Source of the DNA: Gammaproteobacteria bacterium
Lineage (GTDB): Bacteria > Pseudomonadota > Gammaproteobacteria > Steroidobacterales > GCA-2729495
Assembly: GCA_030426355.1 (NCBI GenBank)
Contig: JAUHYQ010000005.1
Coordinates: 1 to 64,000 of the forward strand
DNA length: 64,000 bases
Reading direction: 5' to 3'
Shown here: in pieces, positions 33,848 to 43,541 of the stretch
How positions within the stretch are numbered: the stretch's first letter is position 1
Layout of the letters: every line of letters starts with the position of its first letter
Program-made: the position numbers and the translations under genes
The notes under the pieces: model-generated
What the model was told of the DNA's origin: nothing
Databases searched by the model: none
Seen by the model: only the letters and a program-made list of their open reading frames with translations

Positions 33848-34633
33848 ATGTTTGTTTACCCAGAGATTGACCCCATTGCGATAGAGCTGGGGCCGTTGGC
33901 CGTGCGCTGGTACGGCCTCATGTACGTCATTGGTATTCTCGGCGGATGGTGGCTGGGCCGGGTGCAGGCTCGCCGTCCCTGGTCACCGCTGACCGCTGTG
34001 CAGGTTGATGACATGGTCACGTGGATAGCGTTGGGCGTCATTCTCGGTGGCCGGGTGGGCTCAATTCTGTTTTACAACTTCGGCGCTTTTCTCGACGATC
34101 CGTTGATGCTGTTGCGAATCTGGGAGGGCGGCATGTCCTTCCATGGCGGTTTTCTGGGTGTGCTGGTGGCGATGTGGTTCTACGGCCGAAGCACGGGTGC
34201 GGGGTTCTGGGCGTTGACCGATTTTATTGCCCCGGTTATTCCCATTGGCCTTGGCGCCGGCCGGATTGGCAATTTTATCAATGGCGAACTGTGGGGCAAA
34301 GTTACCGATGTGCCATGGGCGGTGGTCGTGAATGGCGTTCCTCGACATGCCTCGCAGCTGTATGAGGCTGCCCTGGAAGGCTTGGTGCTGTTCGTGTTGC
34401 TGTGGACTTTTGCATCCCGGCAGCGGCCGCGCATGGCGGTTTCCGGCTTGTTTCTGGTGGGTTACGGCGTTGCCCGCTTCGGGGTGGAGTTTGTGCGCCT
34501 GCCGGACGAACCCATCGGCTACATGGCCTGGGGCTGGCTGACCCGCGGTCAGTTGCTGACAGCACCGATGATAATATGGGGCGTGATTTTGCTGGTGCTG
34601 GCGTACCGTCGCAGCGCCGCAACCGCTTCCTGA
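33848..34633 (+). CDS. lgt: Prolipoprotein diacylglyceryl transferase
   Basis: 261 residues with about seven membrane helices. Lgt moves diacylglycerol from phosphatidylglycerol to the lipobox Cys of prolipoproteins, the first step in lipoprotein maturation. The signature [15 protein letters not shown] is intact; the essential His region is in [10 protein letters not shown] and the Arg in [16 protein letters not shown]. It is followed 33 bp later by thyA, a common gammaproteobacterial pair. Lipoproteins encoded in this window (RlpA, the DctP-like protein, CbiX copy B) are its substrates. Confidence 0.95.
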   Translation: MFVYPEIDPIAIELGPLAVRWYGLMYVIGILGGWWLGRVQARRPWSPLTAVQVDDMVTWIALGVILGGRVGSILFYNFGAFLDDPLMLLRIWEGGMSFHGGFLGVLVAMWFYGRSTGAGFWALTDFIAPVIPIGLGAGRIGNFINGELWGKVTDVPWAVVVNGVPRHASQLYEAALEGLVLFVLLWTFASRQRPRMAVSGLFLVGYGVARFGVEFVRLPDEPIGYMAWGWLTRGQLLTAPMIIWGVILLVLAYRRSAATAS

Positions 34634-34666
34634 GACAACGTCAGATTATTTGTTACGGAGATAGCC

Positions 34667-35461
34667 TTGCAGCAGTATCTTGATCTCATGCGCCACGTTC
34701 GCGATCACGGCGCGCGCAAAGAGGATCGAACCGGCACCGGCACCCTGAGCGTGTTCGGTTATCAGATGCGATTCGATCTGGCCCGTGGTTTTCCGATGGT
34801 CACAACCAAGAAATTGCATACGCGTTCTATTATTCATGAGTTGCTTTGGTTTCTTAACGGTGACACCAACGTCAAGTATCTCAATGACAATAAAGTCAGT
34901 ATCTGGGACGAGTGGGCAGACGAGAACGGTGATTTAGGCCCGGTATATGGAGCGCAATGGCGTTCCTGGCCGGCACCGGACGGGCAGCGTATTGACCAGT
35001 TGCAGCAGGTACTCGATACGTTGTGCAGCGACCCGGATTCCAGGCGCATTATCATCAGCGCGTGGAACGTTGCAGAACTCGACAAAATGGCATTAATGCC
35101 TTGCCACGCGTTGTTTCAGTTCTATGTGGCAGAAGGCAAGCTGTCGTGTCAGCTTTATCAGCGCAGTGCGGATATCTTTCTGGGCGTGCCTTTCAACATA
35201 GCTTCTTACGCCTTGCTGACTCACATGGTTGCCCAGCAGACGGGGCTCAGGGTCGGCGAGTTTATCTGGACAGGCGGCGATTGCCACTTATACTCCAATC
35301 ATCTTGACCAGGTAGAAGAGCAGCTGGCGCGCAAACCCTTGCCGCTACCTAAGCTCGCGATTCGCCGGCGGCCCAATAGCATCACGGACTATCACTTCGA
35401 CGATTTTGAAATTATCGGTTACGAGTACCACCCGCATATTTCCGCGCCGGTTGCAGTTTAA
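34667..35461 (+). CDS. thyA: Thymidylate synthase
   Basis: 264 residues, the same length as the E. coli enzyme, with catalytic Cys146 in [12 protein letters not shown] and the folate/dUMP motifs [37 protein letters not shown] and [12 protein letters not shown]. It methylates dUMP to dTMP using methylene-tetrahydrofolate, the same pool MetF draws on. The start codon is TTG; the alignment to family N-termini ([14 protein letters not shown]) and GGAG 6 bp upstream support it. The slow codon may keep expression low. The stop overlaps that of apaH (TTAA shared). Confidence 0.95.
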   Translation: MQQYLDLMRHVRDHGARKEDRTGTGTLSVFGYQMRFDLARGFPMVTTKKLHTRSIIHELLWFLNGDTNVKYLNDNKVSIWDEWADENGDLGPVYGAQWRSWPAPDGQRIDQLQQVLDTLCSDPDSRRIIISAWNVAELDKMALMPCHALFQFYVAEGKLSCQLYQRSADIFLGVPFNIASYALLTHMVAQQTGLRVGEFIWTGGDCHLYSNHLDQVEEQLARKPLPLPKLAIRRRPNSITDYHFDDFEIIGYEYHPHISAPVAV

Positions 35462-36294
35462 AAAACTTTCGCTTGCCGGCTGTCCACTTGCACCAGCGGT
35501 GCAGGTTCGTCTAGACGCAGCGCCGATAATTTCCCGCCCCAGACGCAGCCGGTGTCCAGACCGATCACGTTGGCCTCGTTGATATAGCCCAGTGTTGACC
35601 AGTGCCCGAAAACAATTCGCGCCGAAGCGGCCTTGCGTTTCGGCATTCGGAACCATGGCGTCAGCTTGCAGTCGCTGCGGGCTGCATAATGTTCGGGGGC
35701 CAGTTTTGCGGCAAAATCCAGACTCCCGTCCGGGTTGTAATAGCGCATGCGCGTAAAACAGTTAACGATAAAGCGTTGTCGGTTTATGCCGCTCAGATTG
35801 TCTGACCAACGGTTCGGTTTAGCGCCGTACATTTGCCTTAAGAAGCTTTCCGGTTCATCGCCCTGCAGCACTGACTCGACCTCTGCTGCATAGCCAAGGC
35901 ATTCATCCAATCCCCATTCGGCACAGATACCGGCGTGCACCATAAGCGTATTCAGGGACGGATCATGATGAACCAGTGGGCGGTTCCGCAGCCATCCTGT
36001 CAAGTCGTTGCAATCCTCGGCTTCGAGCACCGCTTGCAGGCAGGCATCGGGTGCAGGTGCGTTATTTGCCAAGGCCAGCGCGAGCAAATGCAAGTCGTGA
36101 TTGCCCAGCACCGTGATGGCACTATCGCCCAGAGACTTTACCAGGCGCAGCGTTTGCAGCGACTGCGGGCCGCGATTGACCAGATCACCGACAAACCAGA
36201 CGCGATCCGTTACGGGGTCGACATTCAGGACATCGAGCAGCTGCTGCAGTTCATCGCAGCAGCCCTGCACGTCCCCGATGGCATATACGGCCAC
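35458..36294 (-). CDS. apaH: Bis(5'-nucleosyl)-tetraphosphatase, symmetrical
   Basis: 278 residues. The metallophosphatase motifs are in order: [49 protein letters not shown] and FGHWSTLG. ApaH splits Ap4A into two ADP and also removes Np4 caps from mRNA. It is the last gene of the lptD-surA-pdxA-rsmA-apaG-apaH unit, the same order as in E. coli, and meets thyA tail to tail. Confidence 0.95.
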   Translation of the reverse strand: MAVYAIGDVQGCCDELQQLLDVLNVDPVTDRVWFVGDLVNRGPQSLQTLRLVKSLGDSAITVLGNHDLHLLALALANNAPAPDACLQAVLEAEDCNDLTGWLRNRPLVHHDPSLNTLMVHAGICAEWGLDECLGYAAEVESVLQGDEPESFLRQMYGAKPNRWSDNLSGINRQRFIVNCFTRMRYYNPDGSLDFAAKLAPEHYAARSDCKLTPWFRMPKRKAASARIVFGHWSTLGYINEANVIGLDTGCVWGGKLSALRLDEPAPLVQVDSRQAKVF

Positions 36295-36297
36295 GGC

Positions 36298-36699
36298 TTA
36301 GTTCAGTACGCCCGGCACCGCCAGCCGGAATACGGGTATGGGCGCATCAAAACCAGTGCCTTCTGCACTGACCATGCCATAGCGTCCTTCCATGGTGCCG
36401 ACCGGCGTTTCCAGAATCGCGCCGCTGGTATAAGTGTGCGCCGCGCCCGGCTTGATGACGGGTTGTTCGCCGATCACGCCATCGCCGTGCACTTCCTGCA
36501 GGCGACCGTCTGCATCCGTTATCAGCCAGTGTCGTGTCAGCAGTTGAACGCTCTCACTGCCAAGATTTTCGATGGTGATGGTGTATGAAAAAACATAGCG
36601 GCGTGCGGCCGGATTTGATTGCTCGCGCAAATACATGGCTTTGGTAGTGATGCGCACGGTTTTCGCGAGGTCGCCGCTTTGTTCAGTTTTTTGGTTCAT
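36298..36699 (-). CDS. apaG: ApaG protein
   Basis: 133 residues, a single fibronectin-III-like ApaG domain (YVFSYTITIENLGSESVQLLTRHWLITDADG and GVIGEQPVIKPGAAHTYTSG). The GxGxxG-like HGDGVIGEQP loop is typical. The function is not settled; mutants of relatives affect Mg/Co efflux. It lies between rsmA and apaH in the conserved operon, with only 3 bp to apaH. Confidence 0.93.
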   Translation of the reverse strand: MNQKTEQSGDLAKTVRITTKAMYLREQSNPAARRYVFSYTITIENLGSESVQLLTRHWLITDADGRLQEVHGDGVIGEQPVIKPGAAHTYTSGAILETPVGTMEGRYGMVSAEGTGFDAPIPVFRLAVPGVLN

Positions 36700-36716
36700 T
36701 GCATTAGTTTAGCGGT

Positions 36717-37517
36717 TCAGCGCCGCGCTATCCGCGTCAGGGAAACAAAATCATGAACGGTCAACTGTTCTGCGCGTTGCTTGGGATCTACTCCGGCCGC
36801 AGCGATGGCGGCTGAGTCCATAACCGGTTGCAGGGCGTTGCCGAGTTGTTTGCGGCGTTGCCCGAATGCGCAGCGAAGAATTTCGTCGAAAACGGGCCAT
36901 TCCTCCGGTTGTACCAGCGGTACAGCGAGCGGGGAGAGACATGCAAAGGCCGATTCCACCTTGGGAGCCGGCTGAAAGGCGCCGGATTTGATAGTGAACA
37001 GCGACTCAACGTGACAGCGCGCCGCCAGGGCCACGCTAAGCCGTCCGTAAGTGCGACTGCCCGGCCCTGCCGCCATGCGCTGCACCACTTCTTTCTGCAG
37101 CATCACGTGAATGTCGCTAAACAGGTGGTAGTGATCCAGAATATGAAATAACAGTGGAGTCGAAATGTTATAAGGCAGGTTTCCGGTTAAACGCATCGCG
37201 GAACCGGCATCAGCACCCTGTTCAGCAGAATCTATCAGCTGTGCAAAGTCAAAGCGCAATGCATCTGCGCGATGTATCGTAATCCTTCTGGCCCAGTCTT
37301 GTTGTTCAAGATCGGCTGCCAGATCCCGATCGATCTCAATAACATCCAGTTTATTGCAGAGCTGGCTCAGCGGTTTGGTCAGGGCGCCCCGGCCCGGGCC
37401 GATTTCAACCAGATGATCGCCCGGCTGCGGATCAATAGAGGCAACGATGTGCCCGATAACGTTTGCGTCGTGCAGGAAATTCTGTCCGAAGCGCTTGCGC
37501 GCCGGACGGCTGGTCAC
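36717..37517 (-). CDS. rsmA: 16S rRNA adenine-1518/1519 dimethyltransferase
   Basis: 266 residues. The SAM-binding site is clear (RKRFGQNFLHDANVIGHIV, HLVEIGPGRGALTKPLSQ, DVIEIDRDLA), and the catalytic motif is TGNLPYNISTPLLFH (NLPY). RsmA (KsgA) dimethylates two adjacent adenines near the 3' end of 16S rRNA late in 30S assembly. It overlaps pdxA by 4 bp and uses SAM supplied by the methionine cycle encoded later in the window. Confidence 0.95.
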   Translation of the reverse strand: MTSRPARKRFGQNFLHDANVIGHIVASIDPQPGDHLVEIGPGRGALTKPLSQLCNKLDVIEIDRDLAADLEQQDWARRITIHRADALRFDFAQLIDSAEQGADAGSAMRLTGNLPYNISTPLLFHILDHYHLFSDIHVMLQKEVVQRMAAGPGSRTYGRLSVALAARCHVESLFTIKSGAFQPAPKVESAFACLSPLAVPLVQPEEWPVFDEILRCAFGQRRKQLGNALQPVMDSAAIAAAGVDPKQRAEQLTVHDFVSLTRIARR

Positions 37518-38530
37518 GAGTGCACCCGCGCGCCGCGCCGCTGGTTCTGGCTGACTATATCTTCCGCCAATTGCAGCGCCGCCTTCAGACTGCCTGCATC
37601 TGCTTCACCTTTGCCTGCCAAAGAGAGCGCCGTGCCGTGATCAACCGACGTGCGCACGATTGGTAACCCCAACGTGATATTCACCGCACGGCCAAAGCCG
37701 GCGTGTTTCAATACCGGCAAACCCTGATCGTGATACATCGCCAGCACGGCATCAAAGTGCGCCAGCGATTCTCGAGTGAAGGCACTGTCGGCGGGTAGCG
37801 GCCCCGATACATTGAGGCCGTGCCCGCGTAACTCCTGAATAGCCGGCTCAATGCTGTCGCGTTCTTCGTGCCCCAGCAGCCCGGCTTCACCGGCATGCGG
37901 ATTGAGGCCGAGTATTGCGATGCGGGGTGACGTGATTCCGAACAGCTGCTGTAACCCGGTATTCAGAATTGTGGCGGTTCGGGTGATCCGTTCATGCGTA
38001 ACGTTTGCCGGCACCTGCGAAAGTGGCAGGTGTGTAGTCAGCAGCGCGACGCGCAGATCGTCAGCGCAAAGCAGCATGACGGGTAGCGGTGCTCCGCACA
38101 GCTCAGCAAAATATTCTGTATGGCCGGAAAACGGTGTGCCGGACTCGGTAATGACGCTTTTTTGCACCGGCGCTGTTACGACGGCAGCAAATTCGCCGGA
38201 CAGGCAACCGGTGCCCGCCCGTTCCAGGGTGGCTAAAACGTAGTTCGCATTGGCCGTGTTAAGTACACCCGGCGTGCAGGGTGCGGACAACGCAACGTGA
38301 TCCACGACAATGCGCCCGCCGCCACTCGGGACGGGCGACGCCCGGCGGTCGTAGGGCAGGGTGGTTAGCGGCAGCCCCAGTTGCGCTGCTCTTGTCTGGA
38401 GCAGGGCCGCATCGCCGATAACCACCAGTTCGCACGCGTGAGCATCCTGGGCCAGAGCAGCAACCAGATCCGGGCCTATGCCGGCAGGTTCGCCAGCGGT
38501 AACGGCGATGCGCTGAACCGGGATGTTCAC
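37514..38530 (-). CDS. pdxA: 4-hydroxythreonine-4-phosphate dehydrogenase
   Basis: 338 residues, normal for PdxA. Motifs: IAVTAGEPAGIGPDL at the N-terminus, metal-binding His in TPFSGHTEYFAELCG, LNPHAGEAGLLGHEE, and MYHDQGLPVLKHAGFGRAVNITLGLP. The enzyme oxidises 4-phosphohydroxy-threonine in the DXP-dependent pyridoxal phosphate pathway. It sits between surA and rsmA as in E. coli, 3 bp after surA, and couples to rsmA by a 4-bp overlap. Confidence 0.95.
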   Translation of the reverse strand: MNIPVQRIAVTAGEPAGIGPDLVAALAQDAHACELVVIGDAALLQTRAAQLGLPLTTLPYDRRASPVPSGGGRIVVDHVALSAPCTPGVLNTANANYVLATLERAGTGCLSGEFAAVVTAPVQKSVITESGTPFSGHTEYFAELCGAPLPVMLLCADDLRVALLTTHLPLSQVPANVTHERITRTATILNTGLQQLFGITSPRIAILGLNPHAGEAGLLGHEERDSIEPAIQELRGHGLNVSGPLPADSAFTRESLAHFDAVLAMYHDQGLPVLKHAGFGRAVNITLGLPIVRTSVDHGTALSLAGKGEADAGSLKAALQLAEDIVSQNQRRGARVHS

Positions 38531-38533
38531 TAC

Positions 38534-39841
38534 TCAGAGTCGATATTCGACAAAGGCTTCGTCACGCATTTGACGCACCCAGAGCTCGGTCTCTTCGGCG
38601 AGCTTGCTTTCGCGTATGGCCATAATAGCGCGTTGCTGACGAACATCGTCGGTGGTGTCGTGCACCCTGCGCTCCAGAAGCTGGATGATGTGCCAGCCGA
38701 ACGGTGACTGAAACGGCTCGCTTATTTCATCGATTTCAAGATCGTTCATGACTTGTTCAAATTCGGGCACGAAGGTGCCGGGCCCGGCCCATCCGAGGTC
38801 GCCGCCTTCGATGGCTGAACCCGGGTCTTCAGAGACTGCTTTGGCAATAGCGCTAAAGTCATCGCCGCCCATAATGCTTGCGCGGATGTCCTTAAGGCGC
38901 TGCTCAATCACGGCGTCATCCATGATCTCATCCGGCTTCAGCAAAATATGCCGGGCTCTGACCTGGTTCTCCATGATGCGCTCATTGCCTTCTACCGCTT
39001 CGAGGCGCACCACGTGAAAGCCGCTGGCGCTCCTTACCGGTGCTGCCGTCTCGCCGGCTGCCAGCTCGGGCACAATCGTTGCGAACAGCGTCGGCAGGGA
39101 ATCACCCTCGCGCCAACCCATGCTGCCCCCTTCGAGCGCATTCTGTGCATCCGAATACGCGACCGCGAGTTTTGCAAAGTCTTCGCCGTCCAGGACGCGC
39201 TGATAAATTTCCTGTGCTTTCTGTTCCGCTGCCGCAATATCTTCCGGCGTTGCTGCAGACGATATCGATATGAGGATGTGCGAAATCTTAAAGCGCTTGT
39301 CGCGATACGATGAGCCTTGCTCGCGTTCCAGGTATTCTTCCAGTTCGCGCGGGGTCACGCTGATTCTTGATATGACTTCGCGCTGCCGGAGTTGCTCCAC
39401 GATCAGTTGTTGGCGCATTTCCTTGCGGTAGGCGTTGTAATCCACGCCATCTGCCGCCAGCAGCTGCGGAAGCTGCCCTAATGTAGTGCCATTGCGTCGT
39501 GCCACGTCTGCCAGTGCCCGATTCAACATGCTGTCGGGTACCGTAATTCCGCCCTGCGCAGCGCGTTGCAGTTGCAACTCGCTGATAACCAGCCGTTCCA
39601 GTATTTGCGGAATCAGTACTTCCCGCGGCGGAAGATCGGTGTTTTCTTCACGCAGACGTTGAACGATCAGCTTAGTTTGTTCATCCAGCTCGCTCAGCAA
39701 TACCACGCCGTCATTTACCACGGCCGCAACGCCATCGAGCAGTACGCCCGTATCACTCAAATCCAGATTTTGCGCCATTGCCGAAACCGGCAAGGCGCCC
39801 GCCAGTATCAGACCGGCTGCTATGTGCTTAAGCTTTTGCAT
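38534..39841 (-). CDS. surA: Periplasmic chaperone/peptidyl-prolyl isomerase
   Basis: 435 residues with a signal peptide ending near SAMA. An N-terminal chaperone domain (VAAVVNDGVVLLSELDEQ) is followed by two parvulin domains (about 180-285, FKISHILISI; and 290-395, VRARHILLKPDEI and FGWHIIQLLERR) and a C-terminal helix. SurA escorts unfolded outer-membrane proteins to the Bam complex, LptD being a major client; lptD is the gene just upstream. Confidence 0.95.
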   Translation of the reverse strand: MQKLKHIAAGLILAGALPVSAMAQNLDLSDTGVLLDGVAAVVNDGVVLLSELDEQTKLIVQRLREENTDLPPREVLIPQILERLVISELQLQRAAQGGITVPDSMLNRALADVARRNGTTLGQLPQLLAADGVDYNAYRKEMRQQLIVEQLRQREVISRISVTPRELEEYLEREQGSSYRDKRFKISHILISISSAATPEDIAAAEQKAQEIYQRVLDGEDFAKLAVAYSDAQNALEGGSMGWREGDSLPTLFATIVPELAAGETAAPVRSASGFHVVRLEAVEGNERIMENQVRARHILLKPDEIMDDAVIEQRLKDIRASIMGGDDFSAIAKAVSEDPGSAIEGGDLGWAGPGTFVPEFEQVMNDLEIDEISEPFQSPFGWHIIQLLERRVHDTTDDVRQQRAIMAIRESKLAEETELWVRQMRDEAFVEYRL

Positions 39842-39892
39842 GTTGTTATCGTCGACAAATGGGCTGCTGCCGCGGGTGGCCCGGGCAGGTGC

Positions 39893-42106
39893 CTAGAAAC
39901 GTGTGCCGTCTAGGATATCACGCTGCAGGTCGTCTGAGGTTTTGTTGCCGAAGTTCGAAAAGCCTTTCAGGGCAAACTGCAGGGCCAATATGGATTCTGT
40001 CTCGTCGGTGCCCCTGGAGACGGTGCGCCTGCTCAACAGGCTGATTCCCCAGCAGCAGCTTTCATACTCTACGCCAAGGAACCGATCCAGCGCCAGATTA
40101 TCAGGAATGGAATAGTTATAACGACCGATGACATTCCATTGCGTTCCGATCGGGTAGCTAAAGCTAAAGTCCGTCTGCTCCAGCGAGTCTCGTGCATAAC
40201 GATAGGCGGCATTAAACGCTTTACCATCGCCTGGCCGGTACTTGAGTCGTATCGACGTGCGATCGGACGCCTTGATGTCCGTGTCGTATTGGTAGCGCAA
40301 GTCTACATTCCACTTTTTCCAGACCTTGATGCCGAGTTCGGCAATGTAATCCGTCGAATTCTGAGCGGATGGAATTTCACCTGGGAGTATTACGTCGCCA
40401 CCATCAAAGAACACGGTTTGCCCGACTGTGGCAGTGAGCAGTTCTCTACCGTCATCCGCTTGCAGCATCCGGGCGGTAACGCCCATGCTGAGCTGATTGG
40501 TGTCGGACAGACGATCCGGCCCCAGAAATCGGTTATAGCGATACAACTGAACGAGGTTAAAGTCCGGCCGTATGGTGTCAAAAACCGGTAAATCATTCTG
40601 ATTCCGGAATGGAATGTAAGCGTAAAGAACGCGCGGTTCGAGAGTAACAAGGTAACGGTCGCTATCGCCGGCAAGGCGTTCAAAGACCGCCCCGGCATCC
40701 ACGCTTGCAATAGGCGCAAGTCGTGACGGCGACCCGTCCGAAGTGGTGGTCAAGTCCTGCAGGCTGTAGGCGGTGTAATCCACGATGAGCTGCGGTTGTA
40801 TATACAGACCGCCTCGTTGCATGGGTATGGAGACCCCGGGTTGCACGTTGATACGCGCACCGGTGGTGCTGTCTTTGCGATAAAAGTAGTTCGCTTCCGA
40901 TGCAAACTGATAGTCGAGCCCCAGCCATTTGTCCCGCCAGTTGCCAACTGCCATCAGTTGCGGGAGTTGCTGATAGGGTTCATCCGGTTGAGTAACCGCT
41001 GCATCAATGGTCTGGTAACCCTGAAAGCGCCCCATTAACGACCAGATTTCGTCGTAGTATTCGAAAGTGATGCTGCGGTTCAGGTGTGTTTGGCTGCTGC
41101 TCGACTGGCGCGCGCTAAGGTCTTCGAAATATTGATTATCTGAGACGCCGACTGCTTCTGTGGTCGCGCGCCAGGATTTCGGCAATGAGGTCGTTACGTG
41201 CAGATCGTATTGCCACCGGTCTATATTGGCCTGGTCATCACTTGGCAGGTAGTCCAGCCACAGGATGGCGTTGTTCCGGCGAGTCATCAGTCGGCTTTCC
41301 GCGCCGAGCTGCAAGCCGCGTTTAGACATGTAATGCGGCTCCACGGTCATGTCGTAATTGGGCGCGATATTCCAATAGTAAGGTTGTGTGACTTCGAAGC
41401 CACGACTATCGCTGGTCCCGATGCTTGGAAACAATAACCCTGACTTGCGATCGTCAGTAATCGGATACGTGAAATAGGGCAGGTACAAAAACGGCACGCC
41501 TTTGAAGCGCAGACTGGCACGTTTGGCTGTACCTGTTCCGCTTTGTCGATCCAGCTTTATGGAATCTGCTTGCAGCATCCAGCTGTTGTTGCCAGGCGGG
41601 CAAGAGGTGTAACTGACTTTTTCCAGTCGAACGACGCCGGTTTTGGTCACGCTGACATTCTTTGCTGAGCCCCGCGCCGGCGTGTGGCCGATCAGGAAAT
41701 CCGTGTCGCCTAACTCGAGGCGCCCGTTTAGCGTGTCATAAAGCGCGCTGCTGCTGCTGAAACGACTGTCGGCATCGCTGAACTCCACCCCGTCTGCGGC
41801 ATTAAATATGCCGGTTTCGGCATCGTAGCGCCCGCTGCCAGCTTTGATCAGATTGCCCCGACTGCGAATTTCCACTGCGCCGTCAAACTCTGCGCTGCCG
41901 CCCGTCTGAATGCTGGCATTGTCGGTGGTGAGTTCGACAACGTCGTCAGGCAGAGCAACGCTGTCACCAGTCGTGGTCACCGCAACCGGGAGTGTATCGG
42001 CCCAGCAGGCAATTCCGCGGGCGGACTCTGCACGGCTGCTAATTGGCAAGCTCAGCGCCGCGAGGCTGGATAGCAGAGTCAGCAGGCTTGCAATAGTGAT
42101 GCGCAT
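39893..42106 (-). CDS. lptD: LPS-assembly outer-membrane protein
   Basis: 737 residues. A signal peptide ends near SSRA, then comes the periplasmic OstA-like beta-jellyroll (about 50-200; DDVVELTTDNASIQTGGSAEF, IRSRGNLIKAGSGRYD) and the large barrel, with GVPFLYLPYFTYPITDDRKSGLLFPSIG typical of LptD. Cys are seen near the N-terminus (GIACW) and in the C-terminal part (YESCCWG), as needed for the disulphides that mature LptD. LptD with LptE inserts LPS in the outer leaflet. First gene of the surA-pdxA-rsmA-apaGH unit. A TATAAT lies only 9 bp before the ATG. Confidence 0.94.
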   Translation of the reverse strand: MRITIASLLTLLSSLAALSLPISSRAESARGIACWADTLPVAVTTTGDSVALPDDVVELTTDNASIQTGGSAEFDGAVEIRSRGNLIKAGSGRYDAETGIFNAADGVEFSDADSRFSSSSALYDTLNGRLELGDTDFLIGHTPARGSAKNVSVTKTGVVRLEKVSYTSCPPGNNSWMLQADSIKLDRQSGTGTAKRASLRFKGVPFLYLPYFTYPITDDRKSGLLFPSIGTSDSRGFEVTQPYYWNIAPNYDMTVEPHYMSKRGLQLGAESRLMTRRNNAILWLDYLPSDDQANIDRWQYDLHVTTSLPKSWRATTEAVGVSDNQYFEDLSARQSSSSQTHLNRSITFEYYDEIWSLMGRFQGYQTIDAAVTQPDEPYQQLPQLMAVGNWRDKWLGLDYQFASEANYFYRKDSTTGARINVQPGVSIPMQRGGLYIQPQLIVDYTAYSLQDLTTTSDGSPSRLAPIASVDAGAVFERLAGDSDRYLVTLEPRVLYAYIPFRNQNDLPVFDTIRPDFNLVQLYRYNRFLGPDRLSDTNQLSMGVTARMLQADDGRELLTATVGQTVFFDGGDVILPGEIPSAQNSTDYIAELGIKVWKKWNVDLRYQYDTDIKASDRTSIRLKYRPGDGKAFNAAYRYARDSLEQTDFSFSYPIGTQWNVIGRYNYSIPDNLALDRFLGVEYESCCWGISLLSRRTVSRGTDETESILALQFALKGFSNFGNKTSDDLQRDILDGTRF

Positions 42107-42114
42107 CTCTTGAG

Positions 42115-42120
42115 ATTATA
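42115..42120 (-). promoter_or_regulatory. -10 box close to the lptD start
   Basis: On the minus strand TATAAT ends 9 nt before the lptD ATG. If used, the transcript would start about at the ATG and be nearly leaderless. No convincing -35 box lies at the right distance, so this is a weak call. Confidence 0.3.
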
Positions 42121-42208
42121 GAGCAGTGATCCGGTTACGTCCCCAATTGTCGCGGCTCAGGTTAGTATCGGCTTGCTCGTGCAAACAATCATGAATCCGG
42201 GTTGCCAA

Positions 42209-42898
42209 ATGAAAGCAATGATTCTTGCCGCAGGACGAGGGGAACGAATGCGACCCCTTACTGATGCCGTGCCGAAACCACTGATCAAAGTCGGCGGTCG
42301 CCCCTTGATCGACTACCATTTGGCCGCGCTGGCGAATGCAGGTATCCGGGATGTCGTGGTCAACGTGGCATGGCAAAAAGCTCAATTGCGGGAACATCTC
42401 GGCGACGGGAGCACTTTCGGTCTGCAATGCGATATCAGTGATGAAGGGGACGCTGCGCTGGAGACCGGCGGCGGAGTTTTTCGGGCGCTGCCAAAGCTTG
42501 GTTCCCGGCCCTTCTGGTTGGTAAACGGTGATGTCTATGCGGAATACGGGTTTGAGCAGCAAACCCTGATGGCCGGCAGGCTCGCGCACCTGCTGTTGGT
42601 GCCTAATCCGGCCCATAATCGCGCCGGCGACTTTGCCCTGACTGGCGGCGAGGTCTCGAATCAGGGCGCTGCGATGCTGACTTACAGCGGCCTGGCCATT
42701 TTGCACCCCGAATTGTTTGCCGGCTGCAAGGACGGCGTGTTTCCGCTGGCACCGCTGCTTCGCAAAGCTGCCGATGACGGCCGCGTCAGTGGCGAGTTAT
42801 TGAACGGGTACTGGTGTGACGTCGGCACACCGGAGCGGTTGGCCGCGCTAAACGATCGTTTGCAACATCACGACTCCGCGAGGCCTACGCCCAGTTGA
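42209..42898 (+). CDS. murU: N-acetylmuramate-1-phosphate uridylyltransferase
   Basis: 229 residues from the ATG at 42209, which aligns with the family start (MKAMILAAGRGERMRPLTD); the track begins 36 bp earlier at a TTG. It is a nucleotidyltransferase with LAAGRGERMRPLTDAVPKPLIKVGGRPLIDYHL and WLVNGDVYAEYGF. MurU makes UDP-MurNAc in the peptidoglycan-recycling shortcut that bypasses de novo synthesis. In Pseudomonas it is preceded by the kinase gene amgK next to lptD; here amgK is missing from that place. Its 3' end overlaps lipB by 31 bp. Confidence 0.85.
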   Translation: MKAMILAAGRGERMRPLTDAVPKPLIKVGGRPLIDYHLAALANAGIRDVVVNVAWQKAQLREHLGDGSTFGLQCDISDEGDAALETGGGVFRALPKLGSRPFWLVNGDVYAEYGFEQQTLMAGRLAHLLLVPNPAHNRAGDFALTGGEVSNQGAAMLTYSGLAILHPELFAGCKDGVFPLAPLLRKAADDGRVSGELLNGYWCDVGTPERLAALNDRLQHHDSARPTPS

Positions 42899-43530
42899 GC
42901 AGATAGCTTTTTCACCAGGTCGGCACCGACCGTGTCCAGAGACGGTATGTCCGTCGGTTTTTCTATCGCTTTCAGCGCTGCGATACTGGTAACGGCCAAC
43001 CCTTTATAACCGCAGGGGTTAATGCGGCTGAAGGGTTCGAGATCGGGGTTAACATTTACTGCGATCCCGTGATAGCAGCAGTTTCTGCGGATTCTCAGGC
43101 CAATGCTGGCGATCTTCTGGTTGTCCACGTAGACGCCCGGTGCCCCTTCGCGTCCGGTAGCCCTAATGTCGTAGCCAGCGAGGGTGCCTATAACGCTGTT
43201 TTCCAGTTGGCATACCAGGTCGCGTATGCCAAGTCTCAATCGCTTCAGATCCAACAGCACATAGGCAACGAGCTGACCCGGGCCGTGGTAGGTAACCTGG
43301 CCACCGCGGTCCACCTGCACTACCGGTATGTTTCCCGGAGCGAGGACATGTCCGGGGTCGGCGTTGGTGCCCAGCGTAAATACCGGCGGGTGTTGCAGGA
43401 GCCAGATTTCATCGGCCGTGTCGTCGTCTCGTTGCAAAGTAAAGTCGAGCATCCGTTGTAGCGTTAGAGAATAATCCACGCTACCGAGCGCGCGCACCAC
43501 GATCGGTCCGGGAATAGGGTGATTGCTCAC
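42868..43530 (-). CDS. lipB: Octanoyl-[acyl-carrier-protein]:protein octanoyltransferase
   Basis: 220 residues with the LipB motifs LLQHPPVFTLGTNADPGHVL, RGGQVTYHGPGQLVAYVLLDL, KIASIGLRIRRNCCYHGIAVNVN and the catalytic Cys in INPCGYKGLAVTS. LipB moves octanoate from ACP to lipoyl domains of pyruvate and 2-oxoglutarate dehydrogenases and the glycine cleavage system; LipA then adds sulphur. lipA is not in this window. The gene follows the DUF493 gene (ybeD) closely, as in E. coli. Confidence 0.95.
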   Translation of the reverse strand: MSNHPIPGPIVVRALGSVDYSLTLQRMLDFTLQRDDDTADEIWLLQHPPVFTLGTNADPGHVLAPGNIPVVQVDRGGQVTYHGPGQLVAYVLLDLKRLRLGIRDLVCQLENSVIGTLAGYDIRATGREGAPGVYVDNQKIASIGLRIRRNCCYHGIAVNVNPDLEPFSRINPCGYKGLAVTSIAALKAIEKPTDIPSLDTVGADLVKKLSAQLGVGLAES

Positions 43531-43541
43531 GTGCGGCGCCG

